Positions 10,833 to 24,710 of a stretch of 64,000 bases of DNA are shown here, in pieces. Position 1 is the first letter of the stretch. Every line of letters begins with the position of its first letter. The notes beneath the pieces are model-generated. The model was not told the DNA's origin. It did not search any database and worked only from the letters and a program-made list of their open reading frames with translations. Where the stretch lies: positions 46,347,090 to 46,411,089 of the forward strand of contig CM070908.1 of the NCBI GenBank assembly GCA_036417435.1. The letters are read 5' to 3'. The stretch comes from Inia geoffrensis (taxonomy: Eukaryota; Chordata; Mammalia; Artiodactyla; Iniidae). A program made the position numbers and the translations under genes.

Positions 10833-12698
10833 TTGTGGAAGTATTTTCCAAATAAGCTTTAAGTATAATTGTTTAACTGAAATTCATTTATTGTTATGGC
10901 AAGTGATAGTAAGTCTGAAAGATACATTATTTCATCATCTTGAATTGGGGTGGGGAAGGTGAGATTTTGGTTCACTGAGTAAGCTTCAATATTTGTGAAA
11001 GCTCTGCTTAATTGAAGAGCATGGTTGAAAAGTCCTTCCTATAATAAAATCTGTGTTTGGTTTATTGATTCTGATGAACAAATATTCTAATGGAACATAT
11101 TAAAAATACATTTAGCAGGAATTTTCAAGGTACTGGTTATCATCAGATAAGGTTTCAGGGTGGGTATGCAGGGCAAGTCTTACAAAGCCTAGAATTTATG
11201 TAAACTGGCCAAGGAGGATGAAGGCCCCTAAAGTGAGAGTGCAGAACTCATTTACATGGTTGAATAGATTGATTTCATGTTTTCTCATTAAAAGCAAGAG
11301 AAAAAACTTTCCCTCAATAATTACTTCAGAGACAGAAGTGTTTATGGATATCAAGTCCACACCAGTCTTCTAGTAATACCAAGATCATGGAAGTGGCCAC
11401 CCTGGGGACAAGATACTTTCTCTCATGTCCATGGCCATTGACCCTGGGGATAATGCCAGGCAACCTCTTTCAAATGCAGAGTCATGAGGCCACTGTAAAT
11501 ATATCAGCAAGAATCCATAACCTTTGTTAAAATTACAAGTTAAAGTAATTACCTACTTACGGGCAACTAATGGCACTTGGAAGCTTCATCATGTTATTTA
11601 TGCTCACTCTCCACCACAGTCTCTTGAACAAATACTTATAATTCCAAATTTTAGGTAAGGCTAAATTGTACTAGCATTATGCATACAATTTTTAATAGTT
11701 CTCATTTACTTTAGCCTATGGACTGGAGTGTAGTCATTTATTTTAATTTCAATCATGGTGGATTGTTATATTATTATAGAAAGCAATAGCAGTTCAAAGT
11801 TCTGATTTTTGATGAATAAGTAAACAACAGTTTCACCCTGAAGAATCCATTTGACATATTTTGCCACAGGCATCAAAGAACCATAGAAATTCTCATTTGA
11901 ATGGAACTTGAATGTCTGCTTGTGTAAATTTTCAGCCAGATCTCCATAAAAAATTAAATAAATTTAGTGCTTTCTTTCATTAATAAAGTAAAAGCAGTTC
12001 TGCTAGTAGCTAGGTGATGAGCAGGGGACTAAGAATTCAAATAGAAACCACCTTGAAAGATTGAACTATGATTTTCAAAACAGATGAAACTGTACCAAAT
12101 AATGACATGGAAGACAAACTATAAAAGATTAAATTCTTTTAAATCAGCTCATTCAGATACAAAAATGACTGAAAACTAACTTCTCACACACATGCGGCTT
12201 TAGTAATTCCTTAGTTTACAAATTCTAATATTTGCCAGTTCAATGGTTTTCCTAGTTATGTAGTGACCCTTGCAACAACAAGCTTAATGAACCTAATTTT
12301 GCTTGACTACAGTTGAATGCCTACTGGTCATAGGCTTTCATAATATAATGGCAAGAATAATTATAAGCGAAATACTGTCACACAGTGAAAGAGTATTTCA
12401 TCTGAGTAGTATCTGCCTCATTAACTTAAGTAACTTCAGCCTACTCATCTTGGATCATCTTTCATTTCTTCCTTTATGCCATTCTCAAAATATCACATCT
12501 TTTCAGTTCTAAATTCTTCATTTATTTCTGTATTTTATTTTCTTGTAATTTTCACTTCTTTCTTATTTCCTTCTACATTAACATTTGATTATAAACAAAA
12601 TTCACCCAAGTACATTTATATGCACATATGATATTTGATGATAGCCTTAAAATGTTTTACCAGGGATTTAAACCCTATTGATTGCAAACGATGTCAGA
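10833..12698. other. Unique intergenic sequence
   Basis: AT-rich, no recognisable gene, RNA or repeat. The longest frame (12303-12512, 69 codons) has no family signature. Confidence 0.55.
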
Positions 12699-13065
12699 TT
12701 TTTTTTCATTTTTATTGGAGTATAATTGCTTTACAATGGTATCTTAGTTTCTGCTTTATAACAAAGTGAATAAGCTATATATTTACATATATCCCTATAT
12801 CTCCTCCCTCTGTGTCTCCCTCCCACCCTCCCTATCCCACCCCTCTAGGTGGACAAAAAACACGAGCTGATCTCCCTGTGCTATGTGGCTGCTTCCCATT
12901 AGCTAGCTATTTTACATTTGGTAGTATATATACATTCATGCCACTCTCACTTCATCCCAGCTTGCCCTTCACCCTCCCCGTGTCCTCAAGTCCATTGTCT
13001 ACATCTGCATCTTTATTCCAGTCCTGCCCCTAGCTTTTTCAGAACCTTTTTTTTTTTTTTAGGTT

Positions 13066-16000
13066 CAATATATAGGTGTTAGCATACGGTATTTATTTTT
13101 CTCTTTCTGACTTACCTCGTTCTGTATGATAGTCTCTAGGTCCATCCACCTAACTACAAATAACTCAATTTCATTCCTTTTTATGGCTGAGTAATATTCC
13201 ATTGTATATATGTGTCACATATTCTTTATCCATTCATCTGTTGGATGGACACTTATGTTGCTTCCATGTCCTGGCTATTGTAAATAAAGCTACAATGAAC
13301 ACTGTGGTACATGACTCTTTTTGAATTATGGTTTTCTTAGGGATGCCCAGTAGTGGGATGGCTGGATTGTATGGTAGTTCTATTTTTAGTTACTAAAGGA
13401 ACCTCCATACTGTTTTTCACAGTGGCTGTATCAATTTACATTCCCACCAACAGTGCAAGAGGGTTCCCTGTTCTCCACACTCTCTCCAGCATTTATTGTC
13501 TGTAGATTTTTTGATGATGGCCATTCTGACTAGTGTGAGGTGATACCTCATTGTAGTTTTGATCTGCATTTCTCTAATGATTGCTGAGGTTGAGCGTCCT
13601 TTCATGTGTTTGTTGGCAATCTGTATATCTTCTTTGCAGAAATGTCTATTTATGTCTTCAGCCCATGTTTGAATTGGGTTGTTTGTCTTTTTCACATTGA
13701 GCTGCATGAGCTGCTTGTAAATTTTGGAGATTCTTTGTCAGTTGCTTCATTTGCAAATATTTTCTCCCATTCTGAGGGCTGTCTTTCATCTTGTTTATGG
13801 TTTCCTTTCCTGTGCAAAAGTTTTAAGTTTCATTAGGTCCCATTTGTTTATTTTTGTTTTTATTTCCATTTCTCTAGGAGGTGGGTCAAAAAGGATCTTG
13901 CTGCGATTTATGCCATAGTGTCTTCTGCCTATGTTGTCCTCTAAGAGTTTACAGTGTCTGGCCTTGCATTTAGTTCTTTAAGCCATTTTCACTTTATTTT
14001 TGTGTATTGTGTTAAGGAGTGCTCTAATTTCATTCTTTTACATGTAGCTGTCCAGTTTTCCCAGCACCACTTATTGAAGAGGCTGTCTTTTCTCCATTGT
14101 ATATTCTTGCCTCCTTTATCAAAAATAAGGTGACCATATGTGTGTGGCTTTATCTCTGGGCTTTCTATCCTGCTCCATTGATCTACATTTCTGTTTTTGT
14201 GCAACTACCCTGTTGTCTTGATTACTGTAGCCTTGTAATAAAATCTGAAGTCTGGGAGCCTGATTCCTCCAGCTCCGTTTTTCTTTCTCAAGATTGATTT
14301 GGCTATTCAGGGTCTTTTGTGTCTCCATACAAACTGTGAAATATTTTGTTCTAGTTCTGTGAAAATGCCATTGGTAGTTTGATAGGGATTGCATTGAACC
14401 TGTAGATTGCTTTGGGTAGTATAGTCATTTTCACAATGTTGATTCTTCCAATCCAAGAACATGGTTTATCTCTCCATCTGTTTGTACCATCTTTAATTTC
14501 TTTCATCAGTGTCTTATAGTTTACTGCACACAGGTCTTTTCTCTCCTTAGGTAAGTTTATTCCTAGGTATTTTATTCTTTTTTTTACAATGGTAAATGGG
14601 AATGTTTCTTTAATTTCTCTTTCAGATTTTTCATTTTTAGTGTATAGGAATGCAAGGGATTTCTCTGCATTAATTTTGTATCCTGCCACTTTACCAAATT
14701 CCCTCATTAGCTCTAGGAGTTTTCTGGTAGCGTCTTTAGGATTCTCTATGTATAATATCATGTCATTAGCAAACAGTGACATCTTTACTTCTTCTTTTCT
14801 GATATGCATTCCTTTTATTTCTTTTTCTTCTCTGATTGCTGTGGCTAAAACTTCCAAAACTATGTTGAATAATAGTCGTGAGATTGGGCAACCTTGTCTT
14901 TTTCTTGATCTCAGAGGAAATGGTTTCAGTTTTTCACCATTGAGAACAATGTCTGTGGTTTTGTCATGTATGGCTTTTATTATGTTGAGGTAGTTTCCCT
15001 CTATGCCGACTTTCTGCAGAGTTTATATAATAAATGGGTGTTCAATTTTCTCAAAAGCTTTTTCTGCATCTATTGAGATGATCATATGGTTTTTATTCTT
15101 CAATGTGTTAATATGGTGTACACATTGATTGATTTGTGTATATTGAAGAAATCTTGCATTCCTGGGATTAACCCCACTTGATCATGGTGCATGATCCTTT
15201 TAATGTGCTGTTGGATTTTGTTTGCTAGTATTCTGTTGAAGATTTTTGCATCTATGTTCATCAGTGATATTGACCTATAATTTCCTTTTTTTGTGACATC
15301 TTTGTCTGGTTTTGGTGTCAGGGTGATGGTGGCCTCATAGAATGAGTTTCGGAGTGTTCCTCCCTCTGCTATATTTTGGAAGAGTTTGAGAAGGATAGGT
15401 GTTAGCTCTTCCCTAACTGTTTGATAGAATTGACCTGTGAAGTCATCTGGCCCTGGGCTTTTTTTGTTGGAAGATTTTAAATCAGTTTCAATTTCAGTGC
15501 TTGTGATTGGTCTGTTTAAATTTTCTATTTCTTTCTAATTCAGTATTGGAGATTGTATTTTTCTAAGAATTTGTCCATTTCTTCCTGGTTGTCCATTTTT
15601 TGGCATATAGTTGTAGTAGTCTCTCATGATCCTTGTATTTTTGCAGTGCCAGTTTTTACTTCTCCTTTTTCATTTCTAATTCTGTTGATTTGAATCTTCT
15701 CCCTTTTTTCCTGATGAGTCTGGTTAATGGTTTATCAATTTTGTTTACCTTTTCAAGGAACAAGCTTTTAGTTTTATTGATCATTGGTATTATTTTCTTC
15801 ATTTCTTTCTCATTTCATCTTTGTGATTTCTTTCCTTATGCTAACTTTGGGAATTTGGTTCTTTCTCTAGTTGCTTTAGGCATAATGTTAGGTTGTTTAT
15901 TTGAGATTTTTCTTGTTTCTTGAGGTAGGATTGTATTGCTATAATCTTCCCTCTTAGAACTGCTTTTGCTGCATCCCATAGGTTTTGGGTGCTCATGTTT

Positions 16001-16826
16001 TCATTATCATTTGTTTCTAGGTATTTTTTGATTTCCTCTTTGATATCTTCAGTGATCTCTTTGTTATTTAGTAGCATATTGTTTAGCTTCCATTTGTTTG
16101 TATTTTTTACAGTTTTTTTTCCTGTAACTGATATCTAGTCTCATAGCATGGTAGTTGAAAAAGATACTTGATATGATTTCAATTTCCTTAAATTTACTGA
16201 GGGTTGATTTGTGACCCAAGATATGTTCTATCCTGGAGAATGTTCCATGAACACTTGAGAAGAAAGTTACTCTGTTGGTTTTGGGTGGAATGTCCTATAA
16301 GTATCAATTAAGTCTATCTGGTCTATTGTATCATTTAAAGCTTGTGTTTATTTATTTTCATTTTGTATCTGTCTATTGGTGAAAGTGGGGCATTAATGTC
16401 CCCTACTAATATTTTGTTACTGTCAATTTTCCCTTTTATGGCTGTTAGCATTTGCCTATATATGGAGGTGCTCCTGTGTTGGATACATAAATATTTACAA
16501 TTGTTATATCTTCTTCTTTGATAGATCCCTTGATCATTTTGTAGTGTCCTTCTTTATCTCTTGTAATAGTCTTTATTTTAAACTCTATTTTATCTGATAT
16601 TAGTATTGCTAGTAAAGCTTTCTTTTGATTTGCATGCATGGAATACCTTTTGCCATCCCCTCACTTTCAGTCTGTATACGTCCCTAGTTCTGAAGTGGGT
16701 CTCTTGTAGACAGCATATAAACGGGTCTTATGTTTGTATCAATTCAACCAGTCTGTGTCTTTTGGTTGGAGCATTTAATCCATGTACATTTAAGCTAATT
16801 GTTGATATGTATGTTCCAATTACTAT
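13066..16826 (-). pseudogene. L1-5 ORF2 pseudogene
   Basis: About 3.76 kb, close to the length expected for an L1 ORF2 of about 1,270 codons. Visible pieces on the minus strand are the C-terminal Cys-rich region (13417-13707), the RT thumb region (14119-14394), an RT block of 168 codons (14351-14857) and the linker after the endonuclease (15841-16077). The catalytic RT motif reads FAND (14762-14773). The expected start codon near 16826 reads ATA. Multiple frameshifts; not functional. Confidence 0.88.
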
Positions 16827-16884
16827 TTTCTTATTTGTTTTTGGTTTGTTTTTGTGGATCTTTTTCTTCTCTTGTGTTTCTCAC

Positions 16885-17774
16885 CTAGAGAACTTCCTTT
16901 AGCATTTGTTGTAAAGCTGGTTTGGTGGTGCTGAATTCACTTAACTTTTGCCTGCCTGTAAAGCTTTTGATTTCTCTGTCAAATATGAATGAAATCCTTG
17001 CTAGGAAGAGTAATCTTGGTTGTAGATTTTTCCCTTTCATCACTTTAAATATGTCCTGTCACTCCCTTTTGGCTTGCATTGTTTCTGCAGAAAGTTCAGC
17101 TCTTAACCTTCTGAGCATTCCTTTGTATGTTATTTTTTGCTTTTCACTTGCTGCTTTTAATATTTTTTCTTTGTATTTAATTTTTGATAGTTTGATTAAT
17201 ATGTGTTTTGGCATGTTTCTCCCTGGATTTTTCCTGTATGGGACTCTCTGCACTTCCTGGACTTGAATGACTATTTCCTTTCCCACATTAGGGAAGTTTT
17301 TGACTATAATCTCTTCAAATATTTTCTCATCCCTTTCTTTTTCTCTTCTTTCTCTGGGACCCCTATAATTTGAATGTTGGTGCATTTAATGTTGTCCCAG
17401 ATGTCTCTGAGACTTTCCTCAATTCTTTTCATTCTTTTTTCTTTTTTCGCCTCTGCAGCAGTTATTTCCACTATTTTATCTTCCAGGTCACTTATCCATT
17501 CTTCTGCCTCAGTTATTCTGCTATTGATTCCTTCTAGAGGATTTTAAATTTTCATTTATTGTCTTGTTCATCATTGTTTGCTCTTTAGTTCTCCTAGGTC
17601 CTTGTTAAATGTTTCTTATACTTTCTCCATTCTATTTCTGAGATTTGGGATCATCTTTACTATAATTACTCTGAATTTTTTTTCAGGTAGAGTGCCTATT
17701 TCCTCTTCATTTGTTTGGTCTGGTGGGTTTTTACCTTGCTCCTTCAACTGCTGCTTATTTCTCTGTCTTCTCAT
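16885..17774 (-). pseudogene. L1-5 ORF1 pseudogene
   Basis: ORF1 encodes the RNA-binding chaperone of the L1 particle (coiled coil, RRM, C-terminal domain). A 108-codon piece at 17059-17385 contains the RRM/CTD sequence EKIFEEIIVKNFPNVGKE and LIKLSKIKYKEKILKA. The expected start is at 17774 and the stop at 16885-16887 (TAG). The coiled-coil part is broken by stops. Confidence 0.82.
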
Positions 17775-19905
17775 TTTGTTTAACTTACTGTGTGTGGGGT
17801 CTCCTTTTCACAGGCTGCAGGTTTGTAGTTCCCATTATATTTGATGTCTCCACACAGTTGGTGAGGTTGGTTCAGTTGCTTTTGTAGGCTTCCAATGGAG
17901 GGGGCTGGTGCCTGTTGTCTGGTGGGTGGGGCTGGATCTTTTCCTTCTGGTGGGAAGGGCCAGCTCTGGTGCTGTGTTTGGGGGTGTCTGTGGACTTACT
18001 ATGGCTTTAGGCAGACTCTCTGCTAATGGGTGGGTTGTGTTCCTGTCCTGCTAGTTGTTTGACATGGGGCATCCAGCACTGGACCTTCCTGTCCATTGGG
18101 TGGAGCTGGACCTTAGTGTTGAGACAGAGATGTCTGGAGAGCTCTTGCTGATTGATATTCTTTGGGGCTGGGAGGTCTCTGATTATCCAAAGTCCTGGAC
18201 TTGGCTATGCCACCTCAGAGCCTCAGGCCCGACACCCAGCCGGAGCACCAAGACCCTGCCAACCACACGGCTTGGAAGAAAAAGAAGGGAAAAAAAGACA
18301 GATAGAACCCCAAACCAAATGTCAAAAGCAAAGCTAAACAGACAAAATCACACAATGAAACATACATGCACTCATAAAAAACAAACAAAACAACAACACC
18401 AACAAAAACACAAACAAACAGAACCCTATGACAAATGGTAAAAGCAAACCTAAAAAGGCAAAATCACACAAAGAAACATACAAATACACACTCACAAAAA
18501 GAGAAAAAGGAAAAAAAAATATATCTATACATTAAAAAAAAGGAAAGAGCAACCAAACCAATAGACAAATATACCAATGATAATAAACTCTAAATACTAA
18601 ACTAAGATAAACATAAGACCAGAAACAAATTAGTTGCAGAAAGCAAACCCCAATTCTACAGTTGCTCCTGAAGTACACCATTTCAATTTTGGGAGCATTT
18701 GTTTTCTATTGAGGCATTCCACAGCTGCAGAATTTATCAAGTTGATTGTGGGGATTTAATCTGCTGCTCCTGAGGCTGCATGGAGAAATTTCCCTTTCTC
18801 TTCTTTGTTCACACAGCTCCTTGGGTTCAGCTTTGGTTTTGGCCCCACCTCTGCATGTTGGCCACCCTCAGGCATCTATTCCCCACCCAGACAGGAGATG
18901 GTTAAAGTACTAGCCTATTAGGGCTCTCTTGCTCACTCACACTGGGGAGAGGTAAGGGTATGGTAGTCAGAATTGGAATGTGGGTCAAGCCTGCAACTTC
19001 AGAGGCCAGCATGACATTGCAACAGCCTGATGTGGGCCGTGTATTCTCCCAGGGAAGCTGTCCCTGGATCACAGGACCCTGGCAGTGGCATGCTGCACAG
19101 GCTCCCAGGCAGGGGATGTGGGTAGTGACCTGCATTTGCACACAGGATTCTTGGTGGCAGCAGCAGCAGCATTAGCAGTTTATGCCCATCTCTGGGGTCT
19201 GAGCTGATAGCCGTGTCTCACGCCTGTCTCTGGAGGCTGCTTAAGTGGTGTTCTATATTCTATGGGCACACTGAGCAGGAATCCCCTTTCTTCGAGCACC
19301 CTGAAACAATGTTCTCTTGCCTCTCCAGCGAATCCAAACATTTTCCCAGACTCCCTCCCAGCTACCTGTGGCACACTAGTCCCCTTCGGGCTGTCTTCAT
19401 GCAACCAACCCCAGACCTCTCCCTGTGGTCTGACCTCTGAGGCCTGAGCCTCAACTCCTAGCCCCCACCCACCCTGGTGGGTGAGTAGACAAGCTTCTCA
19501 GGTTGGTGAGCACTGGTCGGCACCAATCCTCTGTGCGGGAATCTCTCCACTTTGCCCTCTGCACCCCTATTGCTGTGCTCTCCTCCATGGCTCCAAATCT
19601 TCCCTCCCACCCACTCCCTGTCCCCACCAATGAAGGTGCTCCCTAGTGTGTCAAAACTTTTCCTCCTTCACAGCTCCCTCCCAGAGATGCAGGTCCCATC
19701 CCTATTCTTTTGTCTCTGTTTTTTTTCTTTGCCCTGCTCTACCCATGTACGTGGGGATTTTCTTGCCTTTTGGGAAGTCTGAGGTCTTCTGCCAGCATTC
19801 AGTAGGTGTTCTGTAGGATTTGTTCCACATGTAGATGTATTTTTGATGTATCTGTGGGGAGGAAGATGATCTCCACATCTTACTCCTCCACCATCTTGAA
19901 GGTCT
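17775..19905 (-). promoter_or_regulatory. L1-5 5' UTR (decayed internal promoter)
   Basis: About 2.1 kb between ORF1 and the element tip, aligned by eye with the 5' UTRs of L1-4, L1-8, L1-10 and L1-12. In this copy the purine tract is short (about 18269-18300) and many CpG sites seen in L1-10 are TG or CA. L1 5' UTRs carry an internal pol II promoter; this one is inferred to be inactive. Confidence 0.72.
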
Positions 19906-22482
19906 CTCAGGAATATAAATTTAGATGGTAAAATTATTTACCATATGAGAGGTAAAATAAGAAAGCAGAGCATCACCTTGTTCAACCTCAGCTGGAAACA
20001 TCCATGTCAGGCTAGTCAAGTTTTTTGTTGCTCTGCATGTCTGGTCTTCCTAAAGCCAAGCTGCCTGCAGCAGCAACTTCTTCCAGCCCCTCTTCCACAA
20101 AGCAACCTCTGAAGTAGCTTATTTTATCTAACTCTCAAAAACTCTAAATGCTTTAGGTTTTTCTTCTTTAGTACTTTTGCCATGTCTTTATGTTTTATTT
20201 AAATTTGTAATAAACAGTATCTTTTTAATAATCTATCTAAAATCTCATGTATATGAGCATTAGTTTTCATTTTAACATGATTTTTTGAGATCCATAAGTT
20301 ATAGATTTTTCTCTATGATATTTTACAAAATTTCCTTTACATTAAAAATCTTTCTTTATAATGATAAAACTAAAAGTATTCAATGAGCAACACACCAGGA
20401 TTTCCCCCATGATTTATACAGCTAAAATCCTAGTTACAGCATAAAAATTGATACAATTATTTGGAAAGATGCAGGTATCAGAGTAAGGTTTTTATGAGAA
20501 TGTGTCAAAGAAGCTCCATCACATTTGTAAGACAATTTTTTGAGGCTGACATTTTCTGGGTACAAAAGTTTAACCTGAAATTGGTTTGAAAACCTTAATT
20601 TTTTTAAGCCATATTAGTTCAGATATCGATATAACATTGGCTTTAAGTTTCTTTACTCATTTGACATCAGCTCAGAAGAGTTTGATAGTCAATGTTTTCT
20701 TAAGATATTTTGCAGGTAGTTATTCTATAACTGGCTCAGACATTAGAATAGCTAAGTATTTCAGGCTTATGTGTAATAATATTCTTTTGAATGAAAAGTT
20801 GTCCAAGTTTCTAGCTAAGCAAATGTCAAAGCATATACTTGGGCAGTAAACTAATTGATAGCAAACTTCATTAAAAATTCTGGATGCAGTAATAGCTTTT
20901 CTTCAATTTCCACTGTCTTTAAAGAAAAGCAGAACAACAGAAGCCACATTACCTCTGTGACAATTTGTTCTATTGATTTTTATGCCTGCTCTGCCACCAA
21001 CTACATGAAGGGACTCCAGAACATTTGTCTGTTATTAGTACATTTTGACTTCTGCAAATATAGTAAATGGAGGCTAGTGATTAAATGTGACACAGTTGCT
21101 TGATAGTTTACCTTTTTTCCCAGTGTAGTCTACTAGCTATAACTGATACAAGAAACATATTCAGGAAATCATTATTAAAATGTTATTTTTATTTTAATCC
21201 TGGAAATGAAGAAATAGATGTTGCATTTAACACGTTTTTTTATGCCAAAGTTAATTAAATTTTATTTAATTTTCTACTTTTTCTTTCCTTCATTCCTTAT
21301 AGAAACGAGGAATTTGTAATGTTGATTGAATCTATATAGATAACATAAAAAGAGAAAAAAATAGAATTTTATTAGAAAAAGAGCTTAACATGGCAGTCTG
21401 GATATTTTTTCACATTCCTGTAATTTCTTACCTCATTTCAAACCCTAAAATATCCTATTTTTCCCTAGTTAGAGTTACACTAACTGAAATATAGAAATTT
21501 AGACTGTAATTCATATCCAACATAATCTTGAAAAGAATGCATTTCTAAGTTATGTTTGTTCAGTGTTTTATACTTAATAAGCACACACACTCCAAAGATC
21601 TGAATCTGACAATGGCTCCTTTGGTGCCATTTTACAGTTACATTTAGGAGAAAATAGATCATGTCACTGAGAGAAATCACATTTGCCCTTTGGTAAGTAC
21701 TTATTTAGAAACATAATGCTGAAGTTCCATATCTTTGTCATTACATTGACTTCTAGTATAAAAACTTGTTTAATGGAACTAGAACTAGAATTCTGGATGT
21801 TGTTTCATGTTTATAACTAACATCATGTAAAATCTCAGTGGTATATTTTATTTTAGGGCCCATCTGAATACTCCAAGTTCATATTAATGTATTAATATCA
21901 CTCTCTGTATCTTTCTACCAGGCATACACCAAAACTAGGTACTTAATGTGATTGTCCCTTGGAAAGAATTCTATCCTCAAATATTTAAGATGAATCAAAC
22001 TACTCATGTTCCCACAATTTACTTGACATATATATTTAAAGTCATGAAGTAAATAGGTTTGCCAGTGGGATATTCCTTCTCAAATAAGATGCCCACAGAG
22101 TGATGCAATGATGCCTACTGGGTGAGCATTAAAGCAGTTTCTTTATTTGAGTGACTGAATGGGAATTTAATTTGTTCTTCAAATCTCCCCTTAATAGGAC
22201 ACTTGATTTAATATTGTTATCCAGTAGGAGTCTTCTGGTTGGATTATTTATAGTGATCTGTGGTATCTTATTCATAAAATAGAATATGTTTCACAAAAAA
22301 GAGATATTTTTCAGGTATGTAGAGTACTTTCATCCTGAATAAATGATTTGACATAGGAAAGAGAGTAGGTAAATTATATTTATTTTAAAATTTGGTGGAA
22401 CTCTTAGAATCTAGCTACTATAGATGACAAAACAAAACTGAAAATTGGATCAAACCAACTTTTGAGATTCAAATGATATCAT
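19906..22482. other. Unique AT-rich intergenic sequence
   Basis: No recognisable gene. The frames at 20586-20849 (87 codons) and 20855-21103 (82 codons) show no family signature or supporting context. A short segment at 20043-20074 is repeated near the right end of the window (63922-63953). Confidence 0.55.
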
Positions 22483-23804
22483 ATCCCTCCCCCCCAACCT
22501 TTCCTCTTTGGTCTGTGAGTCCGTTTCTGTTTTATAAATAAATTCATTTGTATCTTTTTTTTTTTTAGATTCTGCATATAAGCAATATCATATTTGTCTT
22601 TCTCTGTCTGACTTACTTCACTTAGTATGATAATCTCCAGGTCCATCCATGTTGCTGCAAATGGCATTATTTCATTATTTTTTTATGGCTGATTAATATT
22701 CCACTGTGTATATGTACCACATCTATTTTATCCATTCCTCCATTGATGGACATTTAGGTTGTTTCCATGTCTTGGTTATTGTAAATAATACTGCTATGAA
22801 CATTGGGATGCACATATCCTTTTGAACCATGTTTTTCTCCAGATATATGCCCAGGAGTGGGATTCCTAGATCATATGGTACCTCTATTTTAGTTTCTTAA
22901 GGAAACTCCATCATGGTTTTACCAACCCACATTCCCACCAACAGTGTAGGAGGTTTCCTCTTTCTCCACACCCTCTCCAGCATTTACTGTTTGTAGACAT
23001 TTTGATAATGGTAATTCTGACCGTGTGAGGTGATATCTCATTGCAGTTTTTTTTTTTTTTCTAATAATTAGCAATGTTGAGCATCTTTTCATGTGCCTGT
23101 TGTCCAACTGTATGTCTTCTTTGGAGAAATGTCTATTTAGGCCTTCTGCCCATTTTTTAATTGGGTTTTTTTTTTTTAATATTGAGCTGCATAAGCTGTG
23201 TGTAAATTTTTGATAGTAATCCCTTGTCAGTCACATCATTTCCAAATATCTTCTCCCATTCTGTGGGTTATCTTTTCATTTTGTTTATGGTTGCCTTTTC
23301 CATGCAAAAAGATTCTGAGTTTAATTTTGTCCTATTTATTTTTGTTTTTATTTCCTCTACTCTAGGAGACGGATTGAAAAAGGTGTTGCTGCAGTTTATG
23401 TCAAAGTGTGATCTGCCTATGTTTTCCTCTAAGAGTTTTATAGTATCAGGTCTTACATTTAAGTGTTTAATCTATTTTGAGTTTATTTTTGTGTATGGTG
23501 TTAGGGAGTGTTCTAATTTTATTCTTTTACATGTAGCTGTCCAGTTTTTCCAGCACCATTTATTGAAGAGGCTGTCTTTTCTCCATTGTTTAGTCTTGTC
23601 TCGTTTGTTATAGATTAATTGACCATAGGTGCATGTGTTTATTTCTGGGCTTTCTATCCTCTTCCACTGATTTATATTTATGTTTTTGTGCCCGTAACAT
23701 ACTGTTTTGATGACTATAGTTTTGTAGTATAGTCTGAAGTTAGGGACGCTTATTCCTCCAACTCCACTTTTCTTTCTCAAGATTGCTTTTGTGTCTCCAC
23801 ACAA
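22479..23804 (-). pseudogene. L1-6 ORF2 C-terminal remnant (inverted part)
   Basis: Minus-strand blocks are 23472-23804 (110 codons, with [19 protein letters not shown] and [17 protein letters not shown]), 22919-23107 and 22479-22667 (MPFAATWMDLEIIILSEVSQ, the last ORF2 residues). The reading frames are interrupted. Divergence from the L1-8/10/12 type suggests an older subfamily. Confidence 0.82.
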
Positions 23805-24005
23805 GTTTTACACACTACTTATACCCATAAGGACCTACTGTATAGCACAGGGAACTCTGCTCAATATTCTGTAACAAACTAAATGGGAAAATAATTTGAA
23901 AAAGAATAGATACATGTATGTGTATAACTGAATTACTTTGCTGTACAGCTGAAACTAACATATTGTTAATCAAATATACTCCAATATAAAATAAAAATTT
24001 TTAAT
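22483..24005. mobile_element. L1-6: L1 with 5' inversion (twin-priming structure)
   Basis: The left part (22483-23813) is antisense L1. Read on the minus strand it runs from late RT (23804) through the ORF2 C-terminus (22667) into the G-rich 3' UTR. The right part (about 23814-24005) is sense L1 3' UTR (acctactgtatagcacaggg, ctgtacagctgaaactaac) ending in the L1 tail tccaatataaaataaaaat. The antisense part ends in the UTR just where the sense part begins. This is the order expected from twin priming: inverted 5' segment, then 3' segment, then A-rich tail. The flanks share an imperfect aaatgatatcata/aaatttatatcata. Confidence 0.85.
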
Positions 24006-24164
24006 ACTATTAATTTAAAATTTATATCATAGTAAGACTATTTCTATTTGAGAAACCAGTACATATACCAAGATGTAAACTTACAATTAAAACACATTTT
24101 TAAGTAGTATATATAGTAATTACAGGTGCTTCATTTTTAACTGAGTCCACTTATCTTCTATAGA

Positions 24165-24545
24165 AAGGGTGTTTCAGTCATTACTGATATGTAACAAGTC
24201 ACCCTAAATGTTATGTCTTCAAACAACAATTGTTTCATTGTCTCAGGCTTTTGGGGTTAGAAATTTGGGAATGGTTGGGCCAGGAAGTTCTGTCTCAGGC
24301 CTCACATATGTTTGAATTCAGATGGAGGCTAGAGCCGCAGTAGTGCAGATACTGAAGCCACTGGAGGCTTCCTGGCCATCTCTCCACCTTCATGAAGACT
24401 CAGGGCCTCTCCATGGTCTCTCATCTTGATGAAATTGGGCTTCTTCACACCGTGTTGATGCCAGGGTTGTCACACTGTTTACATGGCAGCTCAGGGCTCC
24501 AAAAGTGTACAGCTCAACACAGAATCAGAAAAGCTTTATTACATG
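24165..24545 (+). repeat. Ancient interspersed mammalian repeat, family not assigned
   Basis: It begins like gtttcagtcattactgatat and continues with caaacaacaattgtttcatt, ctcaggcttttggggttag and later catggcagctcagggctcc. It resembles the old repeats at 10434-10832 and 34733-35841. The 72-codon frame at 24392-24610 inside it is accidental. Confidence 0.5.
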
Positions 24546-24710
24546 GCCTTGAATATTTTAGTGTCATTTCTAACTTAGTCCCAAACTTGCTCAGATTTAA
24601 GAAAAAGTAGCATAGGCTAAGGGGAAGTATGCCAATAGTGCTTTGTAAGAAAAACAAGTTGGATATGGAATATTGTTGCAAACATCTTTGGAAAATAAAT
24701 TCTATCAGCA

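Larger units (their letters stand above)
12699..19905 (-). mobile_element. L1-5: near-full-length L1
   Basis: On the + strand the order is poly(T) (12699-12706), 3' UTR, ORF2, ORF1, then 5' UTR ending at the ccaccatctt tip (19888-19897). The length of about 7.2 kb fits a complete element. No clear target-site duplication is visible, and both ORFs are heavily broken. The AAGATGGCGG motif at the 5' tip has decayed to AAGATGGTGG, and the 5' UTR is poor in CpG compared with L1-10. It is therefore probably one of the older full-length copies here. Confidence 0.93.

Noticed and set aside
12685..19910. Possible target-site duplication of L1-5
   Set aside because: No convincing direct repeat between gatgtcaga on the left and the bases after 19897.
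20586..21103. Frames of 87 and 82 codons in unique sequence
   Set aside because: No family signature, no splice or promoter context, and AT-rich composition typical of chance frames.
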